NCBI GenBank assembly: GCA_019914995.1
Contig: CM034132.1
Location: 808,501 to 872,500 of the forward strand
Reading direction: 5' to 3'
Length of the DNA stretch: 64,000 nucleotides
Origin: Acanthochlamys bracteata
Taxonomy: Eukaryota > Streptophyta > Magnoliopsida > Pandanales > Velloziaceae
The position numbers and the translations under genes are program-made. Shown here piece by piece: positions 22,681-34,400 of this stretch. The notes below the pieces were generated by a model that did no database searches, was not told the origin of the DNA, and worked only from the letters and a program-made list of their open reading frames with translations. Position 1 is the stretch's first letter. Each line of letters opens with the position of its first letter.

Positions 22681-23787
22681 TTAAATTTCCAGGCTAGACC
22701 ATGCATGGACGGCTCCAGAGAACTCCATCGGTAAATCCAACTTATGCCACGTCATCTTTCCCATATCCAGCTTATAAGCCCCGTTGGTCCCATCAAGTAA
22801 CGTTCCCAGTGCCGTCAATTCTCCCACGTTTGAAGCTATAAGCTGCGACGCGCTTCGCATATGCTCCGGTAACTCCGTTAACTTCTTCCAAACACCGTTA
22901 TCGTTATCCAGAACCATCACTGATCGGCCCGCGCATATGTACAACTTCTTCCCTTCAAAGCCACCGGTACAAGCTCTAGGACACGTGGCATCTGCCAACA
23001 TGTTATCGACTAGGACCCAATTCCACGTCTCGAAATCCAGTAACTCTCCCGATCTACTAAACTGCCCTTGGAATTCCGTCGGGTACCCACCTGCCACATG
23101 TACACGACCGTTCACTACCACCGCCTTTGGTTCATCGCGTACGCGTACCATGTCGGGCATCACGGTCCATGCGTCATTATCGACGTCGTACATCAACGTC
23201 GACTTCAACGCCTCCTTGTTCTCATCATGCCCCCCGGCCACGATCACTGACGCCGGCCACGGTGGACCCATAGCAGCACAGGTGAAAAATGAACGGGGTG
23301 GGCGCGGCATGGGTGATCCACGTCGCCATCTGCCTGTTCTGAAGTCGAAGATGTACACGGAATTTGATACCGCGAAGGTGTGGGGATCCCAACCGCCGAT
23401 GAGGACCAGTTTTTCTCCGACTGCGGCAAGCTGGGAGAATAACGGGAAGCCATGTTCGAGTTCAGGGATCGAAGGGAGGAGCGTCCACGTGTTTGTTTTC
23501 GGTTGGTAGAGACTGAGCTGGTACGATGTTATTGTTTCACGGTTGTTGTTGTTCTTTGTGTTGGCAGAAGAGTGATCAACAGGGGAAGGTTGAGCTTGGA
23601 GAAGAACGATAAGGTCTTCTGTTTTGTTTCTTGATTTCCGAAGCTGGTGGAAGTAAGGAGAGTTCAGCGCTCGCTTCCATCGCTTGCAAACTTCTTGCAT
23701 CGCCGGAAACTGCTGGTATGGAACTCTGATGAAGCATTCCATTGCCATATCATCAGGCAAGCCTGGAATCAACAACCGATCTGCCAT
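22681..23787 (-). CDS. F-box/kelch-repeat protein, KFB/KMD family
   Basis: This intronless gene encodes 368 aa. The N-terminus is an F-box (LIPGLPDDMAMECFIRVPYQ through CKRWKRAL, about residues 6-45). Kelch repeats follow, marked by LVLIGGWDP, VIVAGGHDENK, VHVAGGYPT and LYICAGRSV, with paired W residues such as TGRWRRG and NDAWTVMPD. The pattern DMVRVRDEPKAVVVNGRVHVAGGY is typical of the plant KFB group. That group includes KISS ME DEADLY proteins, which target type-B ARR cytokinin regulators, and KFB-PAL proteins, which target phenylalanine ammonia-lyase, both through SCF ubiquitin ligases. Which substrate this one uses cannot be read from sequence. The start at 23787 gives MADRLLIPGLPDD, the usual family beginning. 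A broken relative lies about 1.5 kb upstream on the same strand. Confidence 0.9.
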   Translation of the reverse strand: MADRLLIPGLPDDMAMECFIRVPYQQFPAMQEVCKRWKRALNSPYFHQLRKSRNKTEDLIVLLQAQPSPVDHSSANTKNNNNRETITSYQLSLYQPKTNTWTLLPSIPELEHGFPLFSQLAAVGEKLVLIGGWDPHTFAVSNSVYIFDFRTGRWRRGSPMPRPPRSFFTCAAMGPPWPASVIVAGGHDENKEALKSTLMYDVDNDAWTVMPDMVRVRDEPKAVVVNGRVHVAGGYPTEFQGQFSRSGELLDFETWNWVLVDNMLADATCPRACTGGFEGKKLYICAGRSVMVLDNDNGVWKKLTELPEHMRSASQLIASNVGELTALGTLLDGTNGAYKLDMGKMTWHKLDLPMEFSGAVHAWSSLEI

Positions 23788-24296
23788 TCGCTGTGAAAGC
23801 TATAAGCTGTAGCTGATTCTTGTAAGCTGTTTTGAGAACTGAATAGGCTGAAGAAATTATAGAAGATTACTTAATGAAAAAGACAGAACTTTTGAAGCAA
23901 AGGTTTGTTTGTTGGTCTCTGTAACTTCGGAATTGGAATCTTTTGTGCATGTACTAACATAAGCAAAAAGTAAAGACACCAGTTGGGTTTATATAGCTTA
24001 TAGCTTTAGCAACAGATTCTAGAAAAGCTGGTTTCTAGAAGCTAGAAAAATACATGGTGGAATATTTAACTTGATGCGACGGCTACGAAAAAGCTAGTTT
24101 GTACAACTCATGGAAGAGAGCTATCTTCTGATCGCAACGTGTTTCTTACTATTGGCTGAAGTGGGTTATGAAAAATTATTTGGGTAATCCAGAATAAGAA
24201 CAGAGTTAGAGAATGTTGTGAGGTGGATTATTTGCTGTACAGAGATATGTACGTAGATAAGTCGGTGTTAGAGTTAAAACGCGGGATAACGATAAA

Positions 24297-24558
24297 GGGT
24301 GGCTTATTTTATAAAATTTTTTTTTAAATAGAAAAATATTTTTATATTTTTTTTAAAATAAATTATTTTTTTATTTTCAAAAATAATAATAAAAATATAT
24401 AATAAAAATTTTTATTACAGAAACTTTTTTTTATTATTTAAATTTTTAAATAAATTTTTAAATATTTATAAAATATATATTAAATAATATTAAATAAAAA
24501 AAAATTTAAAATTATTTTTAGTATGTACTACCAGACGCAGCTAAAGACAGCTGCGTTG
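24297..24558 (-). repeat. Short AT-rich repeat, family A (copy 2) with terminal hairpin
   Basis: A ggcttattttataaaa edge and a long A/T block core with aaataaatttttaaatatttataa end in agtatgtactaccagacgcagc. The family end is followed at once by its inverted sequence: acgcagct, a 6-nt spacer, then agctgcgt (about 24534-24555). This could be two element ends abutting or an internal hairpin. Confidence 0.45.
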
Positions 24559-24711
24559 AAGTTTTAAAGGCTACCAAAGAGAGGAGATATTTCATTTTTC
24601 TTTTTTTATATAAATCCAAATTGTTTTGCCAACTTTCAAAAGACACTAATTAGTGCTTTTTCTGAATCAGAGACGTAAAAACAGTTGCAAATTTCGAACA
24701 AATTATCTAGA

Positions 24712-24985
24712 TACGTGTTTCAAATATCTATAATTAAATTTTATAAAAATAAAAAATAAAAGTAAAATATTTTCAAAAATAAAATTTAGTATTTATATTT
24801 AATAAATTTTAAAAATATATTCAAAATTTAAAAATATAGTTATATTAGAAATATATAAATAAAAAAATTAGAATTAAAAATTTCGTATATAAAAATAAAA
24901 TTTTAACTTTTTTATATAATATATAAATTATTTAAAATTTAAAATCTGTTAAAAAATAAAATAAAATTACATGCGTTTAAACATG
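24712..24985. repeat. AT-rich repeat, family B-like
   Basis: Edges acgtgtttcaaatatctataatt and gcgtttaaacatgccctg form an imperfect inverted pair around an AT core without coding capacity, as in the element at 17215-17700. The family assignment rests on the edges only. Confidence 0.3.
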
Positions 24986-25301
24986 CCCTGACTATACCAA
25001 TCGCCAAATTATAGTTTTAATTTGTAGCAGATAGAGAACAACTTCGCTACTGTTTGAAGTAGACTAGGATGCATATGATCAATTTAAATCTTCTCAAACT
25101 CTAGACAACATGTTTCAATAATGAATAACTGAACAAGGATTCCTTCATCCAAGGAGTAAGTCGAGCGTTTGAAGATTTTTCTTTTTTTTGTTCTTATTAA
25201 GCTGATGATTTTGTTTGTTTACTCTGTTAAATTTTATAATCTATTATATCTTATTAGTAAATTTTAACGTAAATCAACTAAATCTTCAAGCAGCAGAGAG
25301 C

Positions 25302-25520
25302 TTACACATGTCCACTGAACACCGGAGGAACAATTACTTTCATCCAACCTCCGGCAGGTTCGTCGATGAACGTCAACACCACCACCTTATTCTTCCACGT
25401 CATAATCTGTGGAGCCACCCTGACGTCATCCGGCAACTCCGCAACTGTTCTCCAAACACCATTCTCCTGCAGCCCAAGGTGGAGCATGGCAACATGGGAA
25501 GGAAACGAGCAACCCATAAA
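25302..25520 (-). pseudogene. Broken F-box/kelch (KFB-like) gene, C-terminal remnant
   Basis: On the minus strand, about 70 codons match the C-terminal end of KFB proteins: a kelch segment NGVWRTVAELPDDVRVAP, then MTWKNKVVVL, and the ending PPVFSGHV before a stop at 25302-25304. The F-box and first kelch repeats are absent. The stretch after VVVL is shorter than in intact family members, pointing to an internal deletion. Upstream sequence to about 25620 is open but unrelated to the family. It is on the same strand as the intact gene at 22681-23787 and is probably a decayed duplicate or dispersed fragment. Confidence 0.7.
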
Positions 25521-25639
25521 CAGTCACGTAATGATACGGTTGCAATAATTTGGATAGAGATGCCACGGCACGGATTTTCAGCAGCGGAGAATATTGGACG
25601 GAAATGAGTTGGGTGTGGGACCCGCTCATTTTTTTTTGT

Positions 25640-25858
25640 CGAATTTTTTTGGAACGTTTAATTTTTTATTTTATATTTTTTAATATATAGTTTATAAATA
25701 TTTAGAAAATTTATTTAAAATTTTGAAAAATATAAAAAAATTATACATATTAAAAAAATTTTATTACATAGTTTTATTAATTTTTTTAAAATAAAAAAAA
25801 TTTTAAAAATTATTTTTTATTTCAGAAAAATTATATTTTATAAGTACTTTCAAACGCT
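25640..25858 (-). repeat. Short AT-rich repeat, family A (copy 3), most complete
   Basis: The element starts near ggaacgtttaattttt and ends at aagtactttcaaacgctct, so its two ends are an imperfect inverted pair around aacgttt/aaacgc. The core has repeated A/T blocks including tataaatatttagaaaattta and ataattttttata. It is about 220 bp, without coding capacity. It matches the cores at 24297-24558 and 44765-44958 in block order. Confidence 0.5.
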
Positions 25859-25869
25859 CTTTTTGTTCC

Positions 25870-27840
25870 ATTCATTCAGTCGTTGGATTCTCATGGAACT
25901 TCAAAATATTGTGATGATTACAATACCTAAAATTATAGTTTATAAATTTATGTCTATTGACGATCTGAATCAAGTTATATAAATCTCATTAGCTACAATC
26001 ATCATATATACGATAGACAAGGCAATATTTCTTATCGAGAATAATATTGTGAAATTTATTGGTATGAAGATCGTGCAATAGTAGCTTAATCGAGCGTAAA
26101 AATAAAGCATTGATCGGTAAATAAAAAAAATAGAATACTCGATAGCGAGCTATTTTATTGTTGCGTCGAACAAAGAAAAATTTGAGATTGTTGATTATCT
26201 TTCATTTTTCAAGAATAATTTAAAAAATGATACAAATCTAACTTTTCACCAAGAGTTAAAGCAATATACACATAGCAATATTGATCTAAGACTTCATCAG
26301 ATCAACATCTAAACAAGTCTACAAAATTAAATATTAGAAGAAAATTCAAAATAGTAAGTTGTAGAAATTTTTAAACAATGTTGGAGCCACTTTTCAGATA
26401 AAGTTTGATAAAAAATTTTTATCCTTTTGAAGCTAAAATTTGAAAATTTACCAAAGAATATAATAGGTACAAATTCACATAAAAATTTCGTGAAAAATTA
26501 CAAGAAGAAAAGAATAAAAAATTATTTAAAAATACTTTTTTGCTGACAATTTTAGATCTGAGTTTAAAGATCAAATTTCAGTTTTTATTAAAGAATAGTT
26601 CATTAATTAAGCGACAAAGAGTTTTCATTCAAGAAGACTTCATTGATCAAGCAATAAAGAGTATTCATTTACATAATATCCACTATCATACTTCAATCAT
26701 ATATCACACTACAGTAAGCTACAAAGTGAAATCATCTACTATAATTACACATATTTTTCGACTGACAGAAAAGAAGTTCAAAGATATGGAATATCTTTAA
26801 AAAAAATTCAAATTTCAGATCATCATTAATCACAACAATATATACAGAAAACAACTCTTGATTCAATTTGCATGCATGCTCTACTGAAGAATCAGTTTAA
26901 AATGTTGAAATCTTTAAAGAAAAATTTAAAACACCCGAAAGCTACACACGAGTATTACAAGCCGTGTGAAGAACTCAAAGCTAATCAACAAATTCAGCAT
27001 GAAAAATTTAACTAGAATATAACCTCACACCAAAAAATTGGATTGAATTAGTAAGGGACACATCAAGTAAGAATTTTCAAATTCGAGTAAGTGGATGCAT
27101 GAGCATGCAAGCTTTTTAAATTCACACAAACTGTATTCAATACTGATGCAAAGCACAATCTTGATCCAGTTGAACAAAATTAAATGCTAAATGATGTGCA
27201 ACGGAAGGTCTGCTGAATATTCTTACAATATCCGTCACAACTTTGAAACTCTCAAGTGTAAAGAAAAGCTCAAATAGAAATTGTCTCGAGAACATAGCAA
27301 ACGAGGAACATTCAACGAAAATATATTTAATCGGAAGATTTCCAAAGCACAAGTTTATAGAAGAAAACATATAAGAAGAAAAACCATAATAGAAAAAGAG
27401 AAGAAAAAATACAGAGAAGAAGAAAAATAAAAAACACTGAGAATATATAAAAGAAGAAAAAGCCTCATAAACCCAACACTTGTATTACTTCTTCTCTGCC
27501 TGAATATATTATGAGAATATCTTTAGACATTTCATTTTCATCTTCTTACCTTATTTACATTGTTTAATTTGTAGTGAGATTGATTCTTTGCTCAACTAGT
27601 GACTATAAATTTTTCAGCAGAAAAGGTTTAAGTGCTTGGAACTTGAAGAGTACGCTTAGTTAAGTCCGGGTTGAATCACTATCTTCTAAGTGAGCTATAG
27701 GATTAGTGTATTTTCACTCTTGACGAAAAATAGTCGTAGATATAGGCAAAAAAATTTGCCAAATCACGTAGACTCTTATCTTGCTCTACTGTGATATTTG
27801 TCTGAACTCTTATGTGCTTTAAAATCTCATCAGAATCGCT
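25870..27840. mobile_element. Decayed repeat-like tract, possibly an old LTR-type retroelement
   Basis: About 2 kb of A-rich DNA has short interrupted frames on the plus strand. Near 27440-27800 there is a stretch that reads like a transcript leader: a tatataaaag-type box, purine-rich sequence, then gccaaatcacgtagactctt, reminiscent of the R/U5 end of plant LTR-type elements. No conserved reverse transcriptase, integrase or coat motif could be read, and no paired LTRs were found. If it is a retroelement fossil, it is heavily broken and old. The family is not determined, and ordinary A-rich intergenic DNA is not excluded. Confidence 0.25.
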
Positions 27841-27849
27841 AACGATCGT

Positions 27850-28442
27850 CTTTTAGGAACTATAAGATGGCCAAGCCCAAGCCTAGGATAGGCCCGATCT
27901 TTAAGCAATTCTATGGGCTTTAGTTGGGTTTAAACTAGTAGGTTTCTTTTGCGAAGAAAAATAGTGGTCTTACAAAGCCCATATTTGAACTTGCTTATGC
28001 TTAATCCATGAAAACCCTATTTTGCAAAATACAGCGTAAAAATATAAAATCGTATTTGGAGATCCTTGCGTCTCGATTCAATCTCGCTCCAAAATAAAAC
28101 AAAAGAAAGCAACGCTGAAGCTTTCCCTCTCGCTCACTCTTTCTTCTCCTTCTTCTCTCGAACGTCTCTGCAAGCGTTGGCAAAACTCGGTTAAGTCAAA
28201 GAAAGAAAACAAAACAAAATCGTGCTTGGATGATTTATCCAACTCAATCAGTACGATTCTTTCGTCTTTCGAATTTGGTTTGTTTTTTATTTTCATGTTT
28301 ACATGCTTGCCCTTGTTTACTCCTTTGAAATTCAATTGCAGAGTTTGAATTCTGGTTTAGATTCTGATTATCAGCGGATTGAATGATAATGGGGACTGAG
28401 ATTGAATTCTTGGTCCCCTGCAGATGAATCTTTTGAGCGAGA
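27850..28442 (+). promoter_or_regulatory. TIC236 promoter and 5'UTR
   Basis: Site II-type motifs (TGGGCT at 27914-27919, an AGGCCC near 27890, AGCCCA at 27976-27981) are followed by a telo-box AAACCCTA at 28012-28019. This combination is common in plant genes for plastid, ribosome and growth functions. A cttctcc-rich 5'UTR stretch lies at 28100-28170. An acceptor-like cctgcag at 28417-28423 suggests a 5'UTR intron, but I could not place its donor with confidence. Confidence 0.5.
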
Positions 28443-28456
28443 ATGACCGCAGATAA
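28424..28456 (+). promoter_or_regulatory. Upstream ORF overlapping the TIC236 start codon
   Basis: An ATG at 28424 opens a 10-residue frame (MNLLSENDRR) that ends at 28454-28456, overlapping the main ATG at 28443 in a different frame. Because it overlaps the main start, ribosomes using it could not easily reinitiate at the main ATG. It directly follows a possible 5'UTR acceptor, so it is likely present in the mature mRNA. Confidence 0.5.
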
Positions 28457-31400
28457 TCTGTGCTCTTTCTTTTGGGCATCACCACTTCAGGTTAATCCTT
28501 CCAGTCATTGTCGAAATCCTGTCTCCTTGATCAGGGAAAATTGTAATTTCAGGTCTCCGATTGGATTCTTATTTCCAAGAAAGAATCAAAGACACAGAGC
28601 TGGGCTTAGATTTGTGAAATTTGGTGAATCGAAAGTAAATATATCGTACTTGGCAAGCACTAGACGTCAAACTATCGTGAATTGCGCAGGGGAGCGTTTG
28701 CATAAATCTTATTTACCAGCTTGGAGAGAAGGACTGCTACTGTTTAGGTGTTCGATTTTCATTGCAGTGATATCTGCTGTGGGATTGTTTGTTTGGTACG
28801 CCAGGTTGAAAGCAACAAGTTTCATTGAGACCCATCTTTTGCCATCAGTTTGTTCGATACTGAGTGAATATATACAGAGGGATATTGAATTTGGTAAAGT
28901 AAGGAGTATTTCACCTCTAGGCATAACTCTAAACTCATGCTCCATTGGGCCTCATTCTGAGGAGTTCTCATGCGGGGAAGTCCCGTCTATGAAACTTCGT
29001 ATCCGTCCTCTTGCAAGTCTGAGAAGGGGAAAGATTGTAATAAATGCTTATCTTACCCAGCCCACTCTATTAGTCTCCCAGAAGGAGGACTTCTCTTGGC
29101 TGGGGATACCGTCACGTTCTGAAAATGGGAGGAGGCACTATGATGAAGAAGGAAGTGATTATCGTACAAGGACCCGGAGGCTTGCTAGAGAAGAGACTGC
29201 TACTTGCTGGGCCAGAGAAAGGGTGAAGGCAGCAAAGGAAGCTGCAGAGTTGGGGTACATTGTTCCCCAGGACCAGTCAAATTTATCTGCAGAACTTGAT
29301 TCTGCTGATGTTTCTCGTCCTGCAGGTTCTTCTCAATCAGGCATGCTTGTATGCATGGATGAAAGGATGCACTGGAAAGATCACCATAGCATAGATACAG
29401 GAATGGAGTATGCCTTGAAGCATGCTGATCTTGAAAAGTCATTTGGTGTGAGGATTCCGGAGGCAGGTGGTAATGTCTTGTCTAAGGTTTTACCAAATCC
29501 AGTAAGGCTCAGTTTCAAGAAGGACAACCGTAGGAGGGTAGCCTCTGATGCTAGCATTACTTCCAAGGAAAAAATTCTCAAGCGCAGTGCAGCTGCTGCT
29601 CTCTCGTACTTTCATGGGAAGGGGAGCGGAAAGTTTTCTGCACATTGTCGAGATGATGGAATAATTTCTTTAGATGCTAGCTCCAAGGAAGCTGGCATCA
29701 AGGTTAATCAGGAGAAGGATGGCCCGAGTGGACATGGTTATAAAGACCTGGGTATTGAAAAATATAAACATGGAGATCCACTTAGGTCTACTGAGAGGAC
29801 TCCTGAAGGTACTATTTTGCAGAAACCACTTGACAAAGTGGATGATCTCTCAATAGGCAACCAAAGTGTGCCACTTTACAACACCAATATCTTGGAGGAT
29901 GGAAAATCAGGAACCCATCTTTCTGATGTTACTTTGGAGTGTTCCCATGTGAATGGGCTGAGTTCTGCTATTCACCAGGATGTTGGATTTAAAGAAGGTG
30001 CTAATGTTAGCCGCTCTTTGAATAACACTATTCCAGAAAGTGGTTTAACGAACAGCGTCAATGAAGATTATCTAAGTGGCAATGATTCCTCAGCGCAGCT
30101 TCAAGTTTCCATCCCAACGGCTAATGAAGAAAGAAGTGAAGGCAGGGGAAGTAATGAGTATAAAGAGCGTAGTCAAATACAACGGCCATTCTCAATTTGG
30201 CCTGATACTTTTAAAACTGGCCTGATAAGATTGCCGGGACTCATGGAAGAATATCTTTCTGGTTATTTGGCTGAAATGATTAATAAATTGAGGTCTTCTT
30301 TAGCTATAAGGACAGAAGATCTTGCAGCAGAACTTGCTGATGAAGGGGTAGGTCTAGTGCATGCTGAAGGGATTGATAGAGTTATTCCAGTTACTCTGGA
30401 TTCTGTTTACTTTAATGCCGGAACCTTGATGCTGCTTGGATATGGTGATCGTGAACCTAGGTAGGAGACGCTACGTTCCTAAGTCTTTTTGTAATGGTTG
30501 GTCATCCTTATGATCATTGCCTTCAGCAACTTTTGCTAGATCTTCGTGCATTTTGATCTCATTAGTTCTTAATCTTGCAAATAAACTAAGCGTCAAATCT
30601 TTCTCTTTGAGTACATTTGAAGCATTTTATTAAGAAATTCTCTGCTATATGGTTTGGTGCACTAACCTAAAAGTAATGGATGCTAACTCATATTAATCTT
30701 ATAGTCTTTCTAGGAACATTTTTGGGGACTGAATTCGATGATAGGTCGGATGCTGTTCAAGAGAAGAAACAAGATGGACCTGCTTTCAGTTTTTGAATAT
30801 CTTGGTGAAAAACTATTATAGCAACCTGTGGTGTTGTAGACTTGTAGTAAAAACCTCTGGTAAATAAAACAGATAACGGGCTAGTCAAATCCAAATGTGA
30901 TACTAAGGTATAATTTAAACATGATAAAAGGCTTTTCCTTAACAGCCATTACCTGTTTGCTAGTAATTTATTGAAAAAATATTCCATTTAAATTTTTATT
31001 AGGGACCATGGACTCAGCAATTCAGCTCATTACTACAGGTGTGGATATTATAATAATGTTACTATTACTACTATGGAAAAGCTCTAGTAATTTTAGGAAA
31101 CAAATGGCATGATAAAGCTTATAATTTTTGTAATAATTGCTGTGCTTTCTGGTTTCATGAGTGTGTTTGTTGTATCAAATAAAAATCATACTGGATTGAT
31201 GAGACTCTGTGAAAAAAAATCCTTTGGAGGGATTGGAAATATTGAAGGAGCGAAGAGTAACAGTTTAATCCCATCAGGCCCTTCCTATTATCCTAGACAC
31301 TTGGCAAATTTGATTTGCTGACTCTTTGATTTGTTTCTCATGGAACTCTAAAGCATCTTATTTCTTTTCATGGATATGGATATGCATGGTCCTATATCCG

Positions 31401-34400
31401 TGTTCATACATATTTCTATTTATAGTAAGTTAGCACCATTTCTGAAGCTTTATTTGTTCTAGTTCTTTACCTTCCAGTTTGATTGGAATTTCTGTGGGTT
31501 GCACTTTCTTTAGTGCATATTTTATTTGAATAATAAAAAGTGCCTGTTTTTTAGAGAAATGGTGAGTGCGACTGGGTTCATTAAGTTTCAGAACTACTAT
31601 AGTCGTATACATGTACAAGTTGGAGGGGAGTGCAAGGAATGGAGATCAACTCGGACCTCACAAGGTGGTGGTCATCTGTCTGCAAGCATCTTTGTTGATT
31701 GCATTGAGGAGAAATGGCATGCAAATTTGAAGATAGCTGATTTATTTGCTCCGGTATGAATTGAAAATGAATGTTCTTTTAGTTGATTTCCTAGGAGGTT
31801 CTTCTTAGTATATACTAGGAAGAGATATTTGAAAGTATCTAGTGTTTATTTCCCAATTCGGAATATGTTTACAGTTGTTTGAGAGGATTCTTGATATTCC
31901 TGCCACACTATCCAAAGGAAGAGCTAGTGGTGAGGTGCTTCTCTTTACCCTTGCAGTTATTTTTCAATGCAGCTAAGAACTGATTATGTAGTTGCATGTG
32001 CTTTATTTGCCTGTAAATGAATAGTGAGGTACATTTTGACCTTTTTGAAATCCCAAAAGTGGGGTATAGATAGTTTGAGTCTTCTTTATGTGCTACCTAA
32101 GAAGGCAACCTATAATCTATCCCCCATCAAATTCTCTTTTTGTATGTCAATTTGTCTAAGTTCATTCTGCCATCTTTTCCAGGTCCATATATGTATGTCA
32201 AATGGTGATTCTTTTCCGAATCTGCATGGCCAGCTTGATGTGAATGGGCTGATGTTTCTTTTATCAGATGCGCCTTCATGGTTTTCCGTAAGTTGTTTTA
32301 CATATGTTTTACTGAAGTTATAGGTTGTCACTGTTGGTTTACTTTTTCAGGTGAAAAAGAAGCATATAGCTAGAACTTTATTTGTTTTTTATTTTGTATA
32401 GTTGTTGTTGTTGTTGTAGGAGCACTATATTTGTCAGAACTAAAAGAGGAATACACTACTTCACTCTGTATACTTTCTCAGTGAACCCAATCAAGGTTTT
32501 CTTTATTGTGTATTAGAATTCCAGTTATGCAATGTCTTTGTCAGAATTTCTTTATAGACGACATTCCAGTGTAATCAGTGCCTTACTACGTAGAATAACC
32601 ATGAGTCTAGTGGTGTGTATCCCTGGAGTTATTCTTTAAAGGATTAGTGTACATCTATCACTGGAAAACAGCCCAAATTATGTAAATGTATGTAATGTGA
32701 GCAATGTCCCCATCTGAAAACTGGTCAGATTATCTACACAAGTTGAAGTATTTGGCATTTAATTTGTTACTTTTTTAGCAAAAGGTTTAATGTGTTTGCT
32801 GCAGGAACTGAATGCAACTTTATGTTTTCGTGGACAACGGATTTTTGTGCAAAATGGGAGTGGATGGTTTGGCGACGCTCCTTTAGAAGCTTCTGGTGAC
32901 TTTGGCATAAATCCTGAGGATGGGGAGTTTCACCTCATGTGCCAGGTCTCTCTTTGCCCTCACCTCTCCCTAAGGACTTGTCTGCTTTGTCTCGTTGTAT
33001 ATGAGTGAACCAAATGCACAACTGTCATGATTATGGGTGAAATATCTTTCTTTTCTAAAAACTTCCTCTAAGAAAATGCTGTCTTGCATATGAAACTTAT
33101 ATGTTGCAGGTACCTTGTGTGGAGATCAATGCCTTAATGCGGACTTTAAAGATGAGACCTTTGATGTTTCCGGTATGTATTTAACTTCAACCCTTACTTT
33201 GACACTATTTTGTAAGATTAAAAAACAGCATTGCACAGTGCGTAGAAGGCCTACATCTCAGAAAATCGTCTTACTGTCAGTTACAAACAAATTCGTTATG
33301 ATTTTTGAGTAAATCCATGTTGTCCTTTTGTTACATACATTTTACGTTTCCTTCATAGTTTTCTTGGCCCTTATTTTTTAGTTTTAATATGTCAGTAAAC
33401 ATGTTTGCAACTTCCTATCAATAACCTTGTTCAGGTCATTGTATTCCATTGTTTCCAATTTCCATTGTAAGACAGAAATTATGGTTGTGATATTTCAGGT
33501 TATAATTTTGTATATATGCTGTTAATGCAGTTGGCAGGGTCAGTCACTGCTGTATTCAACTGTCAGGGGCCTCTTGATGCTCCTGTATTTGTTGGAAGCG
33601 GAATAGTATCTAGAAAATCTCTCCAGCTTCCTTCTGATTTGCCTCAATCATGCGCTTCTGAAGCTGTAGCCAGAAACAAAGAGGCTGGTGCGGTGGCTGC
33701 GTTTGATTGCATCCCAATTTCACATGCATCAGCCAATTTTACTTTCAACCTAGATAATTGTGTATGGCTAGTTTCTGTTCCCACCACCTGGCTTCTATGG
33801 GCTTGCTTCTTCATTTAAGTTAATTGCTAATGTTAATTCTCTTAGTACAGGTTGCAGATTTGTATGGCATCCGATTGAGCCTCTTAGATGGTGGAGAAGT
33901 TCGAGGTGCTGGAAATGCATGGATTTGTCCAGAGGTATAGAATTGATTAGATTTGGTCTTCTTATATTGTGATCAATATATTTATTATCTTTTTAGATGT
34001 TAATCTTCTTTATATCTTGCTATGTTTAGTGAGACATACTTATGTGTAGTAAAATGTTTGCAGCACTAGCATTGAACAATAACATCTCATACATTAGCAT
34101 TTTCATGTCAAGGGATCTCTCTCCTGATAATATATTTTTTTGGCCTTTATAAAGTTAAGTTTTTCATATTTGTTTCTTGTAGTAAACTATGCAGGTGCTC
34201 AAGGATCTATTTGCCAAACCCACCTTGTGGGTTTGGCTTAGCTGTTGTTTTCATTATTGTGATTGGCCTAGTTGTTGTTGTTGTTGTTATGGTGGTTGAA
34301 ACTACATCTACTGATGGATTGATGCTTATCCTGACTGTTTAAGTATGTTTTGTTTCCCCTTATTGGATCCTTTTGTACAACTATTTTAGTTGATGACCTA

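Larger units (their letters stand above)
23788..25301. other. Promoter of the F-box/kelch gene and AT-rich repeats
   Basis: The promoter and 5'UTR of the minus-strand F-box gene lie above 23788. Beyond about 24290 the DNA becomes AT-rich with two repeat elements, reported separately. No gene is seen. Confidence 0.5.

Noticed and set aside
22784-23509. 241-codon open frame on the plus strand
   Set aside because: It is antisense to the intact F-box/kelch gene, has no domain, and reflects GC-rich third positions of the real gene.
26540-26800. 86-codon plus-strand frame in the A-rich tract
   Set aside because: Composition is A/T-driven, with no recognisable domain and no start context; not called as a gene.
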